Shown: positions 14,814 through 25,252, counted from the stretch's first letter. The stretch is DNA of 64,000 bases from Micromonospora eburnea (GCF_900090225.1 NZ_FMHY01000002.1:372001-436000), one strand, 5' to 3'. Numbers and translations are program-made. Notes: a model not told the origin generated them from the letters alone.

Positions 14814-15435
14814 GGGCGGCGAACGCCTCCCGCATCCGCCAGGATCCCCGATCCCGGGGCCCGATCGGGTTGGACACCGTACGCAGCTCGGCGAAGGGCA
14901 CGCCGGCCTGCGCGGCGGCGACGGCCACGCCGTACCCCTCCATGGCCTCCGCCACCGCGTCCGGGTGCCGGGCGGCGAGGGCCGCGGTGCTCGCGGCGGT
15001 GCCGGTCACCGTGTTGACCGTGAGCACCGCGCCGACCGTGGCCGCCGGCAGGGCGGTACGCAGGGCGTCCAGCAGCCCCGGGTCGGCGGGTACGACGCTG
15101 CCGACGCCCAGCAGGTCCGCCGGCATGCCCAGCTCCTCCAGCGGGAGAAAGCCCTCCGGCGACTCGGCGCCCAGGTCGGCCGCCACGCTGCGGGTCGCCA
15201 GCACCGTGCCGCCGACCGCCACCCGGTCGACGAAACCGCCGGCGATGCCCGCGCTGACCACCGCCCGGTACGGCCGACCGGCCGCCTCGGCGAGCACGAG
15301 CAGCCGGGCGGTGGCGGCCCCGGCCACGGCGGGGCCCACCCCGACGGGCGCGACGGTGACGGTGGGGTCGGTCAGGCCCGCCCGGACCGCCTCCGCCTCG
15401 GCGGGTACGGCGGTCACCACCAGCAGTCCGGTCAC
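14785..15435 (-). CDS. mqnB: Futalosine hydrolase (MqnB)
   Basis: 216 residues from GTG 15435, whose GTGA overlaps the stop of the MFS gene, so translation is coupled. It belongs to the nucleoside phosphorylase family: VVSAGIAGGF near residue 65, AEAMEGYGVA, and the catalytic-loop segment TVSNPIGPRDRGSW. MqnB cleaves futalosine to dehypoxanthine futalosine and hypoxanthine, feeding the cyclisation and MqnD steps of menaquinone synthesis. The 3' end overlaps the convergent HTH-GNAT gene by 29 bp, which suggests that gene was added later. Confidence 0.88.
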   Translation of the reverse strand: MTGLLVVTAVPAEAEAVRAGLTDPTVTVAPVGVGPAVAGAATARLLVLAEAAGRPYRAVVSAGIAGGFVDRVAVGGTVLATRSVAADLGAESPEGFLPLEELGMPADLLGVGSVVPADPGLLDALRTALPAATVGAVLTVNTVTGTAASTAALAARHPDAVAEAMEGYGVAVAAAQAGVPFAELRTVSNPIGPRDRGSWRMREAFAALTAAAAALR

Positions 15436-17060
15436 CCGACCGGCCCCCGTGGCTCCCGCCGGTTCTCCTCGTCGAGGCCGCCCGGCCCGCCGACGGTGGA
15501 GGAGGAGGGACGGTAGATGTGAAAGCCGGGCGGCGCGAACGCCTCGTCCAGCTCGGTGGTGGGCGTACCGCCCGACGTCGGGGCCGGCGAGGTGGGGGCC
15601 GGGTCGGCCAGCTCCTCCGTCCGCTCGTCGGCCAGCTCGTCGTCGCCGAGGGACCGGCCGATCAGGCGTTCCTTGCGCAGCCGGCTGGCCACCAGCACGC
15701 CGCGTACGCCCACCAGCGCCGCGAAGCTGGCGGCGACGGTGACCCCGATCCGGCCGGTGAACGGGACGAGCCCGAGCCCGCCGCCGGCCACGAAGGCGAG
15801 CATGAGGGCGGTCTCCGAGTGGGCGAAGGAGCTGGCCCGCAGCCGCTCCGGGATCCGCTCCTGGATCGAGGCGTCGACCGCGAGCTTGGCGATCCCGCTG
15901 AACAGGGACGTCACCAGGCAGAACAACGCCACCATGGGGAGCGAGAACTTCAGCGCGGCCAGCACCGCCACCCCGGCCACGATGATCATGCCGCTGGACT
16001 GGATCGCGGTCGGCCGGTGGATACGCAGCCGGGTGCCGACCGCGGTGGCCAGGAAGGTGCCCACCGCCAGTGCGCCACCGACCAGGCCGAGTGCGCCCTG
16101 TGCGCCCAGATCCCGGCCGAAGAAGTCGGTCGTCAGGTCGCCGGCCTTGATCGCGAAGGCCAGGAAGAGCAGCAGGAAGCCGTACACGCCGCGCAGCGCC
16201 GCCGCGCCGATCACGGTGGCGATCACCAGGCGGCCGGCGGGTCGGCCCCGGCCCAGCGGGCGTTCCCCGTTCCGGCGGCGCAATGCCCGGAACGGCTGCG
16301 GCACCCGCTCCGGGGGCTCGGAATCCGCCCTCGGCGGCAGGCGCAGCGCGATCACCATGCCGACCAAAAAGATCAGCGAGGCCACCCGGAGCGACCACTG
16401 CGGCCCGAACCAGAACGCGGCCAGCCCGAGCGGGGCGACCAGGCCACCGGCCACCGTGCCGTAGACGCTCGCCCGGGCGCCCACCTGGGACAGCCCCAGG
16501 CCCTCCGGCAGCAGCCTCGGCACCGCCGCCGAGCGGGCCACCCCGTACGCCCGGGAGAGGGCGAGCACGCCGAACGCCGCCGGGTAGAGCCCGAAGCTGC
16601 CGAGGTAGTCGGAGATCAGCCAGGCGAGGAAGGCCCGGCCGAGCATGGTGGTCGCCAGCGCGTACCGGCGGCCGTGCCGGAAGTGGTCCAGCAGCGGCCC
16701 GACCACCGGGGCGAGCATGGCGAACGGCACCATGGTCACCAGCAGGTAGAGCGCGACCTTGTTGCGGGCCTCGCCGAGTGGCACGTCGAAGAAGATCGTC
16801 CCGGCCAGGCCGATGGCGATCAGGGTGTCCCCGGCGCAGGAGAGGGCGTGCAGGTCGAAGAGGCGGACCATGCCCACCTCGTTGCCGGCGCTGCGGGCCC
16901 GGGCCGATCCGGCCCGTCGGGTCATCCATCGACCGCCATGCAGCGAGCCGCGTAGCAGCAGGCGGGTGGCGCGGATGCCCGTGCCGACGGCCCGCCCGAG
17001 GGCGGACCGGCCGGAGCGGGAGGACGGCGGCATGTGTCCATCCTCGCCCATCTGATCCAC
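15432..17060 (-). CDS. MFS transporter
   Basis: Up to 542 residues with about 12 hydrophobic helices, starting after a basic cytosolic N-terminus (about 65 residues). A loop of the form GPLLDHFRHGRR between helices 2 and 3 is the MFS motif-A position. A polar, Pro/Thr-rich tail of about 60 residues ends GPVG and overlaps the mqnB start. An ATG at 17060 is taken as start, though several Met codons follow. Substrate is unknown, and the coupling to mqnB is conserved-looking but does not define it. Confidence 0.85.
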   Translation of the reverse strand: MDQMGEDGHMPPSSRSGRSALGRAVGTGIRATRLLLRGSLHGGRWMTRRAGSARARSAGNEVGMVRLFDLHALSCAGDTLIAIGLAGTIFFDVPLGEARNKVALYLLVTMVPFAMLAPVVGPLLDHFRHGRRYALATTMLGRAFLAWLISDYLGSFGLYPAAFGVLALSRAYGVARSAAVPRLLPEGLGLSQVGARASVYGTVAGGLVAPLGLAAFWFGPQWSLRVASLIFLVGMVIALRLPPRADSEPPERVPQPFRALRRRNGERPLGRGRPAGRLVIATVIGAAALRGVYGFLLLFLAFAIKAGDLTTDFFGRDLGAQGALGLVGGALAVGTFLATAVGTRLRIHRPTAIQSSGMIIVAGVAVLAALKFSLPMVALFCLVTSLFSGIAKLAVDASIQERIPERLRASSFAHSETALMLAFVAGGGLGLVPFTGRIGVTVAASFAALVGVRGVLVASRLRKERLIGRSLGDDELADERTEELADPAPTSPAPTSGGTPTTELDEAFAPPGFHIYRPSSSTVGGPGGLDEENRREPRGPVG

Positions 17061-17136
17061 GCGCGCTCCGCCACCCGGTAGAACGACTCCGGGGAGTGCC
17101 TGTCAGTCGACCGTGGGCATGGGGAACAATGGGCAG

Positions 17137-17958
17137 GTGACCAGGCCCGCCTCCGCCCGCGCTCCCCGGCTCGACCAGGTGTGCGCCGCCGCCGTCGAGG
17201 TGGCCCGCGCCGCCATCACCGAGGTGGACCCCGCCGACGTCGGCGAGCACCTCCAGGCCGTCGCCGAGGGCGACCGGCTCGTCACCCACTACTTCGAGTG
17301 CCGGCTGGCGGGCTACCGCGGCTGGCGCTGGGCCGTGACGGTGACCCGGGTGCCGCGCAGCCGGCACGTCACGATCTGCGACACGGTCCTGCTGCCGGGC
17401 CCCGACGCGCTGCTCGCCCCCGGCTGGGTGCCGTGGCAGGAGCGGCTCAAGCCGGGCGACCTCGGCCCGGGCGACCTGCTGCCGACCCCGCCGGACGACG
17501 AGCGCCTCGCCCCGGGCTATGTGCTCTCCGACGACCCGGCGGTTGAGGAGACCGCGTGGGAGCTGGGCCTGGGCCGTCCCCGGGTGCTGTCCCGGGAGGG
17601 GCGCTCAGAGGCCGCCCAGCGCTGGTACGACGGCGACCACGGCCCGGATGCCGCGATCTCGGTGGCCGCGCCGGCCGCCGCCCGCTGCGGCACCTGCGGC
17701 TTCTATCTGCCGCTCGCCGGCGCGCTGCGGCAGTCCTTCGGCGCCTGCGGCAATTTCTACGCCCCGGACGACGGCCGGGTGGTGAGCGCCGACCACGGCT
17801 GTGGCGCGCACTCGGAGACGTTGGCCGAGACGGCCGAGACCCCGGTCGACGAGCTGCCCACGGTCTACGACGACAGCGCGGTCGAGGCGATGTCGGTAAG
17901 CCGGGCCCCGGGCTCGGTGGAGGCGGCCGAGCCGGCCGAGCCGTACGGCCACCCCTGA
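17137..17958 (+). CDS. DUF3027 family protein
   Basis: About 273 residues. GTG 17137 is preferred, and GTG 17113 or ATG 17119 are alternatives. The conserved core includes VTHYFECRLAGYRGWRWAVTV and LLPGPDALLAPGWVPWQERL. A cysteine cluster (CGTCGFYLPL, then GACGNFYAP and HGCGAHSE) could bind a metal. DUF3027 is an actinobacterial family of unknown function, usually beside DUF2530 and cold-shock genes as here. It diverges from the MFS gene. Confidence 0.85.
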   Translation: MTRPASARAPRLDQVCAAAVEVARAAITEVDPADVGEHLQAVAEGDRLVTHYFECRLAGYRGWRWAVTVTRVPRSRHVTICDTVLLPGPDALLAPGWVPWQERLKPGDLGPGDLLPTPPDDERLAPGYVLSDDPAVEETAWELGLGRPRVLSREGRSEAAQRWYDGDHGPDAAISVAAPAAARCGTCGFYLPLAGALRQSFGACGNFYAPDDGRVVSADHGCGAHSETLAETAETPVDELPTVYDDSAVEAMSVSRAPGSVEAAEPAEPYGHP

Positions 17959-17975
17959 CGGTCGCTGCGACCGAC

Positions 17976-18015
17976 GGTCAGCCACGGCGGGCGGCGGTCA
18001 GCCACGGCGGGCGGC
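17976..18015. repeat. 20-bp tandem duplication at a stop codon
   Basis: GGTCAGCCACGGCGGGCGGC occurs twice without a gap. On the minus strand each unit carries the same ARRG-stop ending, so the DUF2530 gene has a duplicated stop region. Confidence 0.7.
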
Positions 18016-18258
18016 GGCCTCCCGGCGGCGGCGCCGGTTGGCGTCGTGCCGCATCATCACGGCGAGACCGGGAAAGCCCCACAGGAAACCGGCCAGGCAG
18101 GTCCAGAGCCAGTTCTGATGCCCGTGCTCGGTGAGCCAGCCGCGGAAGAAGACCAGCAGCACCAGCCCGACCACCGCCCAGGCGATCAGCCCGGCGACGG
18201 CGAACGGCACCATCGGTGGGTCGAGCGGCTCGGGCCGCGGCGGTTGCTCCTGGGACAC
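17998..18258 (-). CDS. DUF2530 family membrane protein
   Basis: About 86 residues with two transmembrane helices (VPFAVAGLIAWAVVGLVLLVFF and WTCLAGFLWGFPGLAVMM), a short connector and an Arg-rich C-terminus. The start may be GTG 18258: a TATGCT box lies 7-12 nt upstream, which suggests a leaderless message, and GTG 18264 is the alternative. Members of this family are small actinobacterial membrane proteins of unknown function. It converges on DUF3027 and diverges from MarR. Confidence 0.8.
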   Translation of the reverse strand: MSQEQPPRPEPLDPPMVPFAVAGLIAWAVVGLVLLVFFRGWLTEHGHQNWLWTCLAGFLWGFPGLAVMMRHDANRRRRREAAARRG

Positions 18259-18465
18259 GGGCACAGCATACGGGCGTGCGCACGCCCGTGGTGATCAGGT
18301 TGGCCAGGGGTAACGCCCTTGACATCCACCCCCTGTTGTACGTCGTGGCGTTGTTGTTCATCCTGTACTTCCCGCGCGGGCCGATCGAGTCCGTGGTGTT
18401 CCCACGCGGGACAAAACGATCTTCTGGTGAGTCTGGTCATATCGCATGTCGTTAGCCAGGCTTAT

Positions 18466-18480
18466 TAGTTAAGCTAACTA
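18466..18480. promoter_or_regulatory. Palindrome at the marR start, likely autoregulatory operator
   Basis: TAGTTA-AGC-TAACTA lies 2 nt before the GTG start of the MarR gene. This AT-rich dyad is typical of a MarR-family site, and binding here would block its own transcription. Confidence 0.6.
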
Positions 18481-18482
18481 GT

Positions 18483-18932
18483 GTGACGGAGCGGACGGTG
18501 ACGGCGAAACGCGTGCCACCGGCGCAGCTGGCCCCCCAGCTGCGTGATGCGATCACCCGACTCAACCGACGGGTCCGACAGGCCCGCCCGGTCGGCGACC
18601 TGACGGTCACCCAGGTCTCGGCGCTCACCAGCCTCAACCTGGCCGGTGCCCTGACGCCCCGGGAGCTGGCCGACGTCGAGCGGGTGCAGCCGCCCACGAT
18701 GACCAAGATCGTCGCGAAGCTGGAGGAGCGCGGCCTCGTGCAGCGCACCCCCCACCCGACCGACGGCCGGCAGGTCATCCTCGCGGCGACCGAGGGAGGG
18801 CGGGCCGTGCTCGAACAGTTCGAGCGGGCCCGCAACGAGTGGCTGGCCGACCGGCTGGCCGCGCTCACCGAGGAGGAACGCGACACGCTGCGGCGGGCCG
18901 CCAACATCCTCCAGGGGATCGCTCGCGCCTGA
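18483..18932 (+). CDS. MarR family transcriptional regulator
   Basis: 149 residues from GTG 18483. No Shine-Dalgarno precedes it, so the transcript may be leaderless. The winged helix is visible: LTPRELADVERVQPPTMTKIVAKLEERGLVQR, followed by the wing PTDGRQVILAATEGGR. Helices at both ends should form the dimer interface. A palindrome overlaps its promoter region. It is 72 bp upstream of an MFS exporter gene on the same strand, and MarR proteins often repress such neighbours. Confidence 0.9.
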   Translation: MTERTVTAKRVPPAQLAPQLRDAITRLNRRVRQARPVGDLTVTQVSALTSLNLAGALTPRELADVERVQPPTMTKIVAKLEERGLVQRTPHPTDGRQVILAATEGGRAVLEQFERARNEWLADRLAALTEEERDTLRRAANILQGIARA

Positions 18933-19004
18933 GCCACGACGCGTCGTGCTCTCCGCCCCGTCCGGCGTGGATGAGGCGTACCGACGCGAGGAGGCGCACC
19001 AAGA

Positions 19005-20291
19005 GTGCGGGCGAAGTTGAGCACGATGTTCCAGTCCCTACGAGTCCGAAACTACCGGCTCTTCGCCACCGGACAGCTGATCAAGTTGATCGGCGTCTGG
19101 ATGATGTTCATCGCCCAGGACTGGCTCGTCCTTGAGCTCAGCGACAATTCCGCCACCGCGCTCGGCGTGGTCACCGCGTTGCAGTTCACCCCCGTACTGC
19201 TGCTGACGCTGCTCTCCGGCCGGCTCGCCGACCGGTACGACAAGCGGATGCTGCTCTTCGTCGCCAACGCGTTCTGGACCGCGCTGGCGCTGGTGATGAG
19301 CCTGCTGGTGATCACCGGGCTGGTGCAGCTCTGGCACGTCTTCACGTTCGCCCTCCTGCTCGGCGTCGCCAACGCGGTGGAGACCCCCGTCCGGCAGGCG
19401 TTCGTCTCCGAGCTGGTCGGCGTGCCGCTGCTGCCCAACGCGCTCTCGCTCAACGCGGCCACCTTCAACTCGGCCCGGATAGTCGGCCCGGCCACCGCCG
19501 GTCTGGCCATCGCCGCCTTCGACGTCGGGCCGGTCTTCCTGTTCAGCGCACTCAGCTCGATCGCGCCGCTGGTCAACGTGGTCCGGATGCGTACCTCCGA
19601 GCTGCACCGCAAGGACCTGCCGCCGGCCGGCGAGCGCGACCAGGCCCGGGTGGTGGACGGCCTGCGGTACGTCGGGCGCCGGCCGGACATCCTGCTGCCG
19701 ATGGCGCTGATGTCGGTGATCGGGATGAGCCTGTTCAACTTCCAGCTCACCCTCGCCGCGCTGGCCAAGACCGTGTTCAACACCGGTGCCGCCTCGTTCG
19801 GCCTGTTCAGCACCGCGCTCGCGGTCGGCGCGCTGATCGGTGCCCTGGCCGGCACCGGGCGGCGCAGCCGCCCGTCCGTCTGGCTGGTGCTCGGTGCGGC
19901 GGTCGGCTGCGCCGCGTTCGGCACCCTGGTCGGGCTCGCCCCGGCGTACTGGCTGGTGGTGGCGTTGCTGCTGCCGACCGGGTTCTTCATGGTCTTCTTC
20001 GCCCAGGCCGCCAACCAACGGGTTCAGCTCAGCGTCGACGCCGCCTTCCGGGGTCGGGTGATGGCGCTCTGGGTGCTGGTCTTCCTCGGCACCAACCCGG
20101 TCGGTGCGCCGATCATCGGTTGGGTGGCCGAGACCTTCGGCGCCGGGGCGAGTATCTGGATCGGTGGCCTGATCTCGCTCGCCGCCGCGCTCCTCGCGCT
20201 CACCTGGCAGCTGCGCCGCTCCGGTGCCCGGCTGCGGATGCGGGTGCTGCCCATGCCCCGTTTCTACGTGGTGTCGCCCGGCGCCGAATGA
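19005..20291 (+). CDS. MFS transporter (drug-efflux type)
   Basis: 428 residues from GTG 19005 with GAGGAGG about 9-10 nt upstream. Around 12 helices are seen, with the motif-A-like loop GRLADRYDKRMLLF and the sequence VETPVRQAFVSELVG typical of the MFS-3/enterobactin-exporter group. It is in the same direction as the MarR gene and probably under its control. Likely exports a toxic or antibiotic-like compound, but the substrate is unknown. Confidence 0.88.
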   Translation: MRAKLSTMFQSLRVRNYRLFATGQLIKLIGVWMMFIAQDWLVLELSDNSATALGVVTALQFTPVLLLTLLSGRLADRYDKRMLLFVANAFWTALALVMSLLVITGLVQLWHVFTFALLLGVANAVETPVRQAFVSELVGVPLLPNALSLNAATFNSARIVGPATAGLAIAAFDVGPVFLFSALSSIAPLVNVVRMRTSELHRKDLPPAGERDQARVVDGLRYVGRRPDILLPMALMSVIGMSLFNFQLTLAALAKTVFNTGAASFGLFSTALAVGALIGALAGTGRRSRPSVWLVLGAAVGCAAFGTLVGLAPAYWLVVALLLPTGFFMVFFAQAANQRVQLSVDAAFRGRVMALWVLVFLGTNPVGAPIIGWVAETFGAGASIWIGGLISLAAALLALTWQLRRSGARLRMRVLPMPRFYVVSPGAE

Positions 20292-20303
20292 CCCGATAAC
20301 CAT

Positions 20304-20345
20304 CGCCGAGGACCGGTTTCCCGCCCCGGGGACCGGTCCTCGGCG
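20304..20345 (+). terminator. Terminator hairpin after the MFS gene
   Basis: Arms 20304-20316 and 20333-20345 (CGCCGAGGACCGG and complement) pair perfectly, 13 bp, without a T-run. Confidence 0.7.
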
Positions 20346-20411
20346 TATTCGTAGATGCCCGATCCGCCCATTCGGGTGGCGGGCCGCGACGATGGGCCTT
20401 AGCGTCGGTAC

Positions 20412-20915
20412 GTGGCGCGGGGACTACTGTTGGTGCTGGCAATCCTCGCTGTTTGCTGCCTTCCCGCCGTCTTCGCGCTGATCTTCTGCGCCGACGAGAT
20501 CCTCGACCGGGTGGTCTGCAAGTGGGCCGAATGGCGCGAACAGCGGCGGGAACGGCGTACCATCGCCCGGCTGGACCGGGCCCTTGAGGCAGACGCCCTC
20601 ACCCGCGACATCGACCTCACCGAGCTCGACCGGGCGGACCGGCGTCCTCTGCAACAGCTCGCCACCGATCTGCGCCGGCTCGGCGGCCACCGGCTCGCCG
20701 CCGCCGACCGCTCCGTGGTGTGGCACGGCGCGGTCATCGACGCGTACGACGAGCGGCTGCGCGCCGCCTGCCGAGCGCTGGGCATCACCGAGCACCTGGC
20801 TGAGCTGGACGGTGTGGACCGGGAGATCGAGCGGGTACGGGTGGAGGGGCAGTTGCACGCCGCCGGGCTCACCCTGCCCGCCGCCCGCCCCGGTCACCAC
20901 CAGCGGCACCGCTGA
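20412..20915 (+). CDS. Membrane-anchored hypothetical protein
   Basis: 167 residues from GTG 20412. One N-terminal membrane helix (LLLVLAILAVCCLPAVFALIF) is followed by a charged helical cytosolic region rich in Arg, Glu and Asp. GHRLAAADRSVVWHGAVIDAYDERL is a likely conserved segment of actinobacterial proteins of unknown function. It is 14 bp upstream of thpR and probably co-transcribed. Confidence 0.7.
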   Translation: MARGLLLVLAILAVCCLPAVFALIFCADEILDRVVCKWAEWREQRRERRTIARLDRALEADALTRDIDLTELDRADRRPLQQLATDLRRLGGHRLAAADRSVVWHGAVIDAYDERLRAACRALGITEHLAELDGVDREIERVRVEGQLHAAGLTLPAARPGHHQRHR

Positions 20916-20929
20916 CCGGGCGACCTCCG

Positions 20930-21508
20930 GTGCGGCTCTTCGTCGCGGTCTATCCACCCCGGCCGGCGATCGACGACCTCGCCGCCCAGGTGGCCCGGCT
21001 GCGGATCGGGGCCGCCTCCGCCGCCGGCACCAACGTCCGGCTGGCCGACCCGGCCAACGCCCACCTCACCCTGGCCTTCCTCGGCGACGTGCCCGAGGAC
21101 CGGCTGGTCGACGTGGAGAGCGCGCTCGGCCTGGCCGCCGAGACGTTCCGGGGCGGCCGGGACAGCTCGCCGCGGCTCCGGCTCGGGGGCGGGGGCAGCT
21201 TCGGGCGGGGCCGGTTCACCGTGCTCTGGGTGGACGTCCAGGGCGACGTCGAGGGGCTGGCGGTGCTGGTCCGGCTGATCCGGTTCGGGTTGCGCCGCGC
21301 CGAGCTGCCGCACGACGAGAAGCCGTTCCGGGCCCACCTGACCATCGCCCGCCCCGGCGACCGGGTCGACCGTGCCGACGTGCTGGCCGATCGGGAGATC
21401 CTGCACGCCTACCTCGGCCCCGAGTGGCCGGCGGCGGAGCTGGTGCTGGTCCGCAGCCACCCGGGCCCCCGCCCCACCTACGACCGCCTGGCCGCCTGGC
21501 CGATCTGA
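20930..21508 (+). CDS. thpR: RNA 2',3'-cyclic phosphodiesterase (ThpR/LigT family)
   Basis: 192 residues from GTG 20930. The two HxTx motifs of the 2H phosphoesterase fold are present: AHLTLAFLG near residue 44 and AHLTIARPG near residue 133. The family opens RNA 2',3'-cyclic phosphates, and the name reflects homology to proteins first found as tRNA ligases. It follows the membrane-anchored gene closely. Confidence 0.88.
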   Translation: MRLFVAVYPPRPAIDDLAAQVARLRIGAASAAGTNVRLADPANAHLTLAFLGDVPEDRLVDVESALGLAAETFRGGRDSSPRLRLGGGGSFGRGRFTVLWVDVQGDVEGLAVLVRLIRFGLRRAELPHDEKPFRAHLTIARPGDRVDRADVLADREILHAYLGPEWPAAELVLVRSHPGPRPTYDRLAAWPI

Positions 21509-21524
21509 CCGGACCAGCTCCGCC

Positions 21525-22511
21525 TCACCAGGCCCAGGCCTCGGGGCCGGGGCCGCCGTTGCCGAGGGGCGGGAAGAGTTCGTCGAGGCGTGCCAGGGTC
21601 GCCTCGTCGAGGTCGACCTCCAGCGCGGTGAGGTTCCGGTCGAGCTGGTCCACGGTGCGCGGGCCGACGATCGGGGCGGTCACGCCCGGCCGGGAGAGCA
21701 GCCAGGCCAGCGCCACGTCGGCCGGGTCGTGGCCCAGGTCGGCGCAGAGCTTCTCGTACGCCTCGATGGTGGGGCGGTGCGCGGCGAGCGCGTCGGCCGA
21801 TCGGCCGCTGGCGCTGCGGGCCGCGCCGCCCTCGGCCATCTTGCGGATGACGCCGGAGAGCAGGCCGCCGTGCAGCGGCGACCAGGGGATGACGCCCAGC
21901 CCGTGATGCTGCGCGGCCGGAATCACCTCAAGCTCGACGTACCGGGTCATCAGGTTGTAGATGCACTGCTCGGAGACGAGGCCGAGGAAGTTGCGCCGGC
22001 CCGCCGCGGCCTGCGCCTGGGCGATGTGCCAACCGGCGAAGTTGGACGATCCAACGTAGATCACCTTGCCCTGCGCGACCAGGGTCTCCATGGCCTGCCA
22101 GATCTCCTCCCACGGCGTGGCCCGGGAGATGTGGTGCATCTGGTAAAGGTCGATGGTGTCGGTCTGGAGCCGGCGCAGCGAATCCTCACAGGCCCGGATG
22201 ATGTGCCGGGCGCTGAGGCCCTGGTCGTTGGGCCACTCGCCCATCCTGCCGTACACCTTGGTGGCCAGGACGACCTTGTCGCGGCGCCCGCCGCCCTGGG
22301 CGAGCCAGCGGCCGATGATCCGCTCGGTGACGCCCTCGCCGAGCTTCCAGCCATAGACGTTCGCGGTGTCGAAAAAGTTGATGCCGTGTTCCAGCGCCCG
22401 ATCCATGATGGCGAAGCTGTCCGGCTCGTCGGTCTGCGGCCCGAAGTTCATGGTGCCGAGGCAGAGCCGGCTCACCGAGAGACCGGTACGTCCCAGGTTC
22501 GTGTATTCCAT
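21525..22511 (-). CDS. Aldo/keto reductase
   Basis: 328 residues. The fold signature GINFFDTANVYG contributes the catalytic Asp and Tyr, VVLATKVYG the Lys and DLYQMHHIS the His. The NADP-binding end appears as LSRPGVTAPIVGPRT. It is of the YajO/Tas-like type (TGLSVSRLCLGTMNFG at the N-terminus). It reduces carbonyl compounds with NADPH, and the physiological substrate cannot be told. It stands alone, convergent with thpR and upstream-adjacent to sepH. Confidence 0.9.
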   Translation of the reverse strand: MEYTNLGRTGLSVSRLCLGTMNFGPQTDEPDSFAIMDRALEHGINFFDTANVYGWKLGEGVTERIIGRWLAQGGGRRDKVVLATKVYGRMGEWPNDQGLSARHIIRACEDSLRRLQTDTIDLYQMHHISRATPWEEIWQAMETLVAQGKVIYVGSSNFAGWHIAQAQAAAGRRNFLGLVSEQCIYNLMTRYVELEVIPAAQHHGLGVIPWSPLHGGLLSGVIRKMAEGGAARSASGRSADALAAHRPTIEAYEKLCADLGHDPADVALAWLLSRPGVTAPIVGPRTVDQLDRNLTALEVDLDEATLARLDELFPPLGNGGPGPEAWAW

Positions 22512-22550
22512 GGGTTCACCCTGGCACGCCAGGACTTCGAGTGCCTACGG

Positions 22551-23636
22551 TCAGGACGACTCGCGGGCCGCCGGGCCGCTGCCGAACAGGACATCGTCCC
22601 AGCTCGGCAGCCGCTTGCGCGGCTTGCCGCCGGCCTCGGCGGACTCGCTGCCGCCGCCGGCTGCCGCCGCCGCGCCGGTGCGACGCGGCCGGAGCACGGC
22701 CAGCGATGGTACGGCTGGGACCTCCTTCGGCGCGTCCGAGTCGTCGTCGAACGCGGACCCGGGGCCGCCACCGAGCAGCGCTGCCGCGCCCCCGCTGACC
22801 GGGCGCTGACGGGGTGCCTCCGGCCCGGCCAGCGCAGCCGGGGTGCGTGGTTCGAGCCCGCGACCGGAGGTCGAGCCGAGCGGCCGGTCCAGCGACGCGA
22901 GCAGGGCGTCCCGGCCGGCGCGGATCGGGTCCCGCCCCGGGCGGGCGTGCTCGGCGGGCGTCGGCAGGCCGTGCCCGCCCCGGCTCGGCTCGCCGCGCGA
23001 CGGGCCGGGCAGCGCGTGACCGCCCCGCTCCGGTGCCGGCTCCTGGCCGAGGATCGGCGTCGGCCGCTCGGCGCAGAGATATTGCGCCATGTCGTCGTGC
23101 GGGGCGACGTGCTGCCGGGTCTTGTCGAGGTCCCAGACCGCCTGGGCGGTGGCCTTGCCCGACGGCCAGGTGGCGATGATCCGCCAGGTGCCGTCGTCCC
23201 GCCGGTACGCGTCCCAGGAGATCTTCTCGGTGTCGATCCCGTGCTGGGCCAGCCGGCCGTTGACCACCTCGGCCAGCGGGGTCGGCTTCTCCGCGCCCTT
23301 GAGTCGGGTCCGCCGGGCGTGCTGGGCGAGCATGGCCCGCTCCTGGAGCACCGGGCCCGCGTAGCGCAGGACGCGGTCGACCGGGACGCCGGCGATCCGG
23401 GCGACGTCCTCAGCGGACTCGCCGGCGCGGATGCGGGCCTGGATGTCCCGCGGAGAGAGGGAGGGCGTCGGGTCGGCGGCACTCGGCACCACCGCGAGGG
23501 GTGCCGACCCGGGCTCGGCGTGCAGCGCCCCGGTGACGCGTTCGTCGATGGGCAGGGCGAGCAGACGCCCGACCTCGTCGGCGAGCACCATAGCCTGGCC
23601 GTCCTCGGAGAGGGCGACGAAGCGTACTGGGCGCAT
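22551..23636 (-). CDS. sepH: Cell division protein SepH
   Basis: 361 residues. The N-terminal DUF3071 domain is seen (MRPVRFVALSEDGQAMVLADE), with an embedded helix-turn-helix around residues 60-85 (SPRDIQARIRAGESAEDVARIAGVP). SYLGT-like P450 or nuclease motifs are absent. The second half is disordered and Pro/Gly/Arg-rich. SepH binds FtsZ and promotes its assembly at division sites in actinomycetes. Two Leu/Val-rich repeats are not obvious. The gene stands alone. Confidence 0.88.
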   Translation of the reverse strand: MRPVRFVALSEDGQAMVLADEVGRLLALPIDERVTGALHAEPGSAPLAVVPSAADPTPSLSPRDIQARIRAGESAEDVARIAGVPVDRVLRYAGPVLQERAMLAQHARRTRLKGAEKPTPLAEVVNGRLAQHGIDTEKISWDAYRRDDGTWRIIATWPSGKATAQAVWDLDKTRQHVAPHDDMAQYLCAERPTPILGQEPAPERGGHALPGPSRGEPSRGGHGLPTPAEHARPGRDPIRAGRDALLASLDRPLGSTSGRGLEPRTPAALAGPEAPRQRPVSGGAAALLGGGPGSAFDDDSDAPKEVPAVPSLAVLRPRRTGAAAAAGGGSESAEAGGKPRKRLPSWDDVLFGSGPAARESS

Positions 23637-23775
23637 GTGCTTGCCTCCGTCCCGCTTCGCTGGCCGTCACGCCACGAGCCGGCCACCCGGGCGTCTCGCA
23701 CCACCGTACGCTCATCTACCCCAAGGTGGGGGATGCGACACCCGGCATGTCGCGACTGAGCTGCGGCGATGATCA

Positions 23776-23813
23776 CGGTGGGTGGTCGCGGAAGCAGCGA
23801 CGACCACCCACCG
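23776..23813 (-). terminator. Terminator hairpin after serC
   Basis: Arms 23776-23788 and 23801-23813 (CGGTGGGTGGTCG and complement) form a perfect 13-bp stem, 11 nt beyond the serC stop. Confidence 0.7.
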
Positions 23814-23824
23814 TCACCGAGTGA

Positions 23825-25075
<1,251 letters not shown>

Positions 25076-25252
25076 TCATCCTCGCACCCGCGCGACCCGC
25101 CCCGGCGGCTGGTCCCGCCCTCTGAGGTGAGGCGTCGAACACATCCCCGCCGCGCAGGATCCGCGCACTCTTCGGGAACGTGCTGGCTCCGGGCTGCGTG
25201 AGGGGACACCTGCGGTGAGGTTTGTGCGGATCTCGCGTCGGGCGGAAAAGCG

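Noticed and set aside
18291..18455. Plus-strand frame with a hydrophobic stretch (HPLLYVVALLFILYF)
   Set aside because: No ribosome binding site and G/C third-position bias only in the middle. It also holds a TTGACA-like promoter element, so regulatory DNA is more likely.
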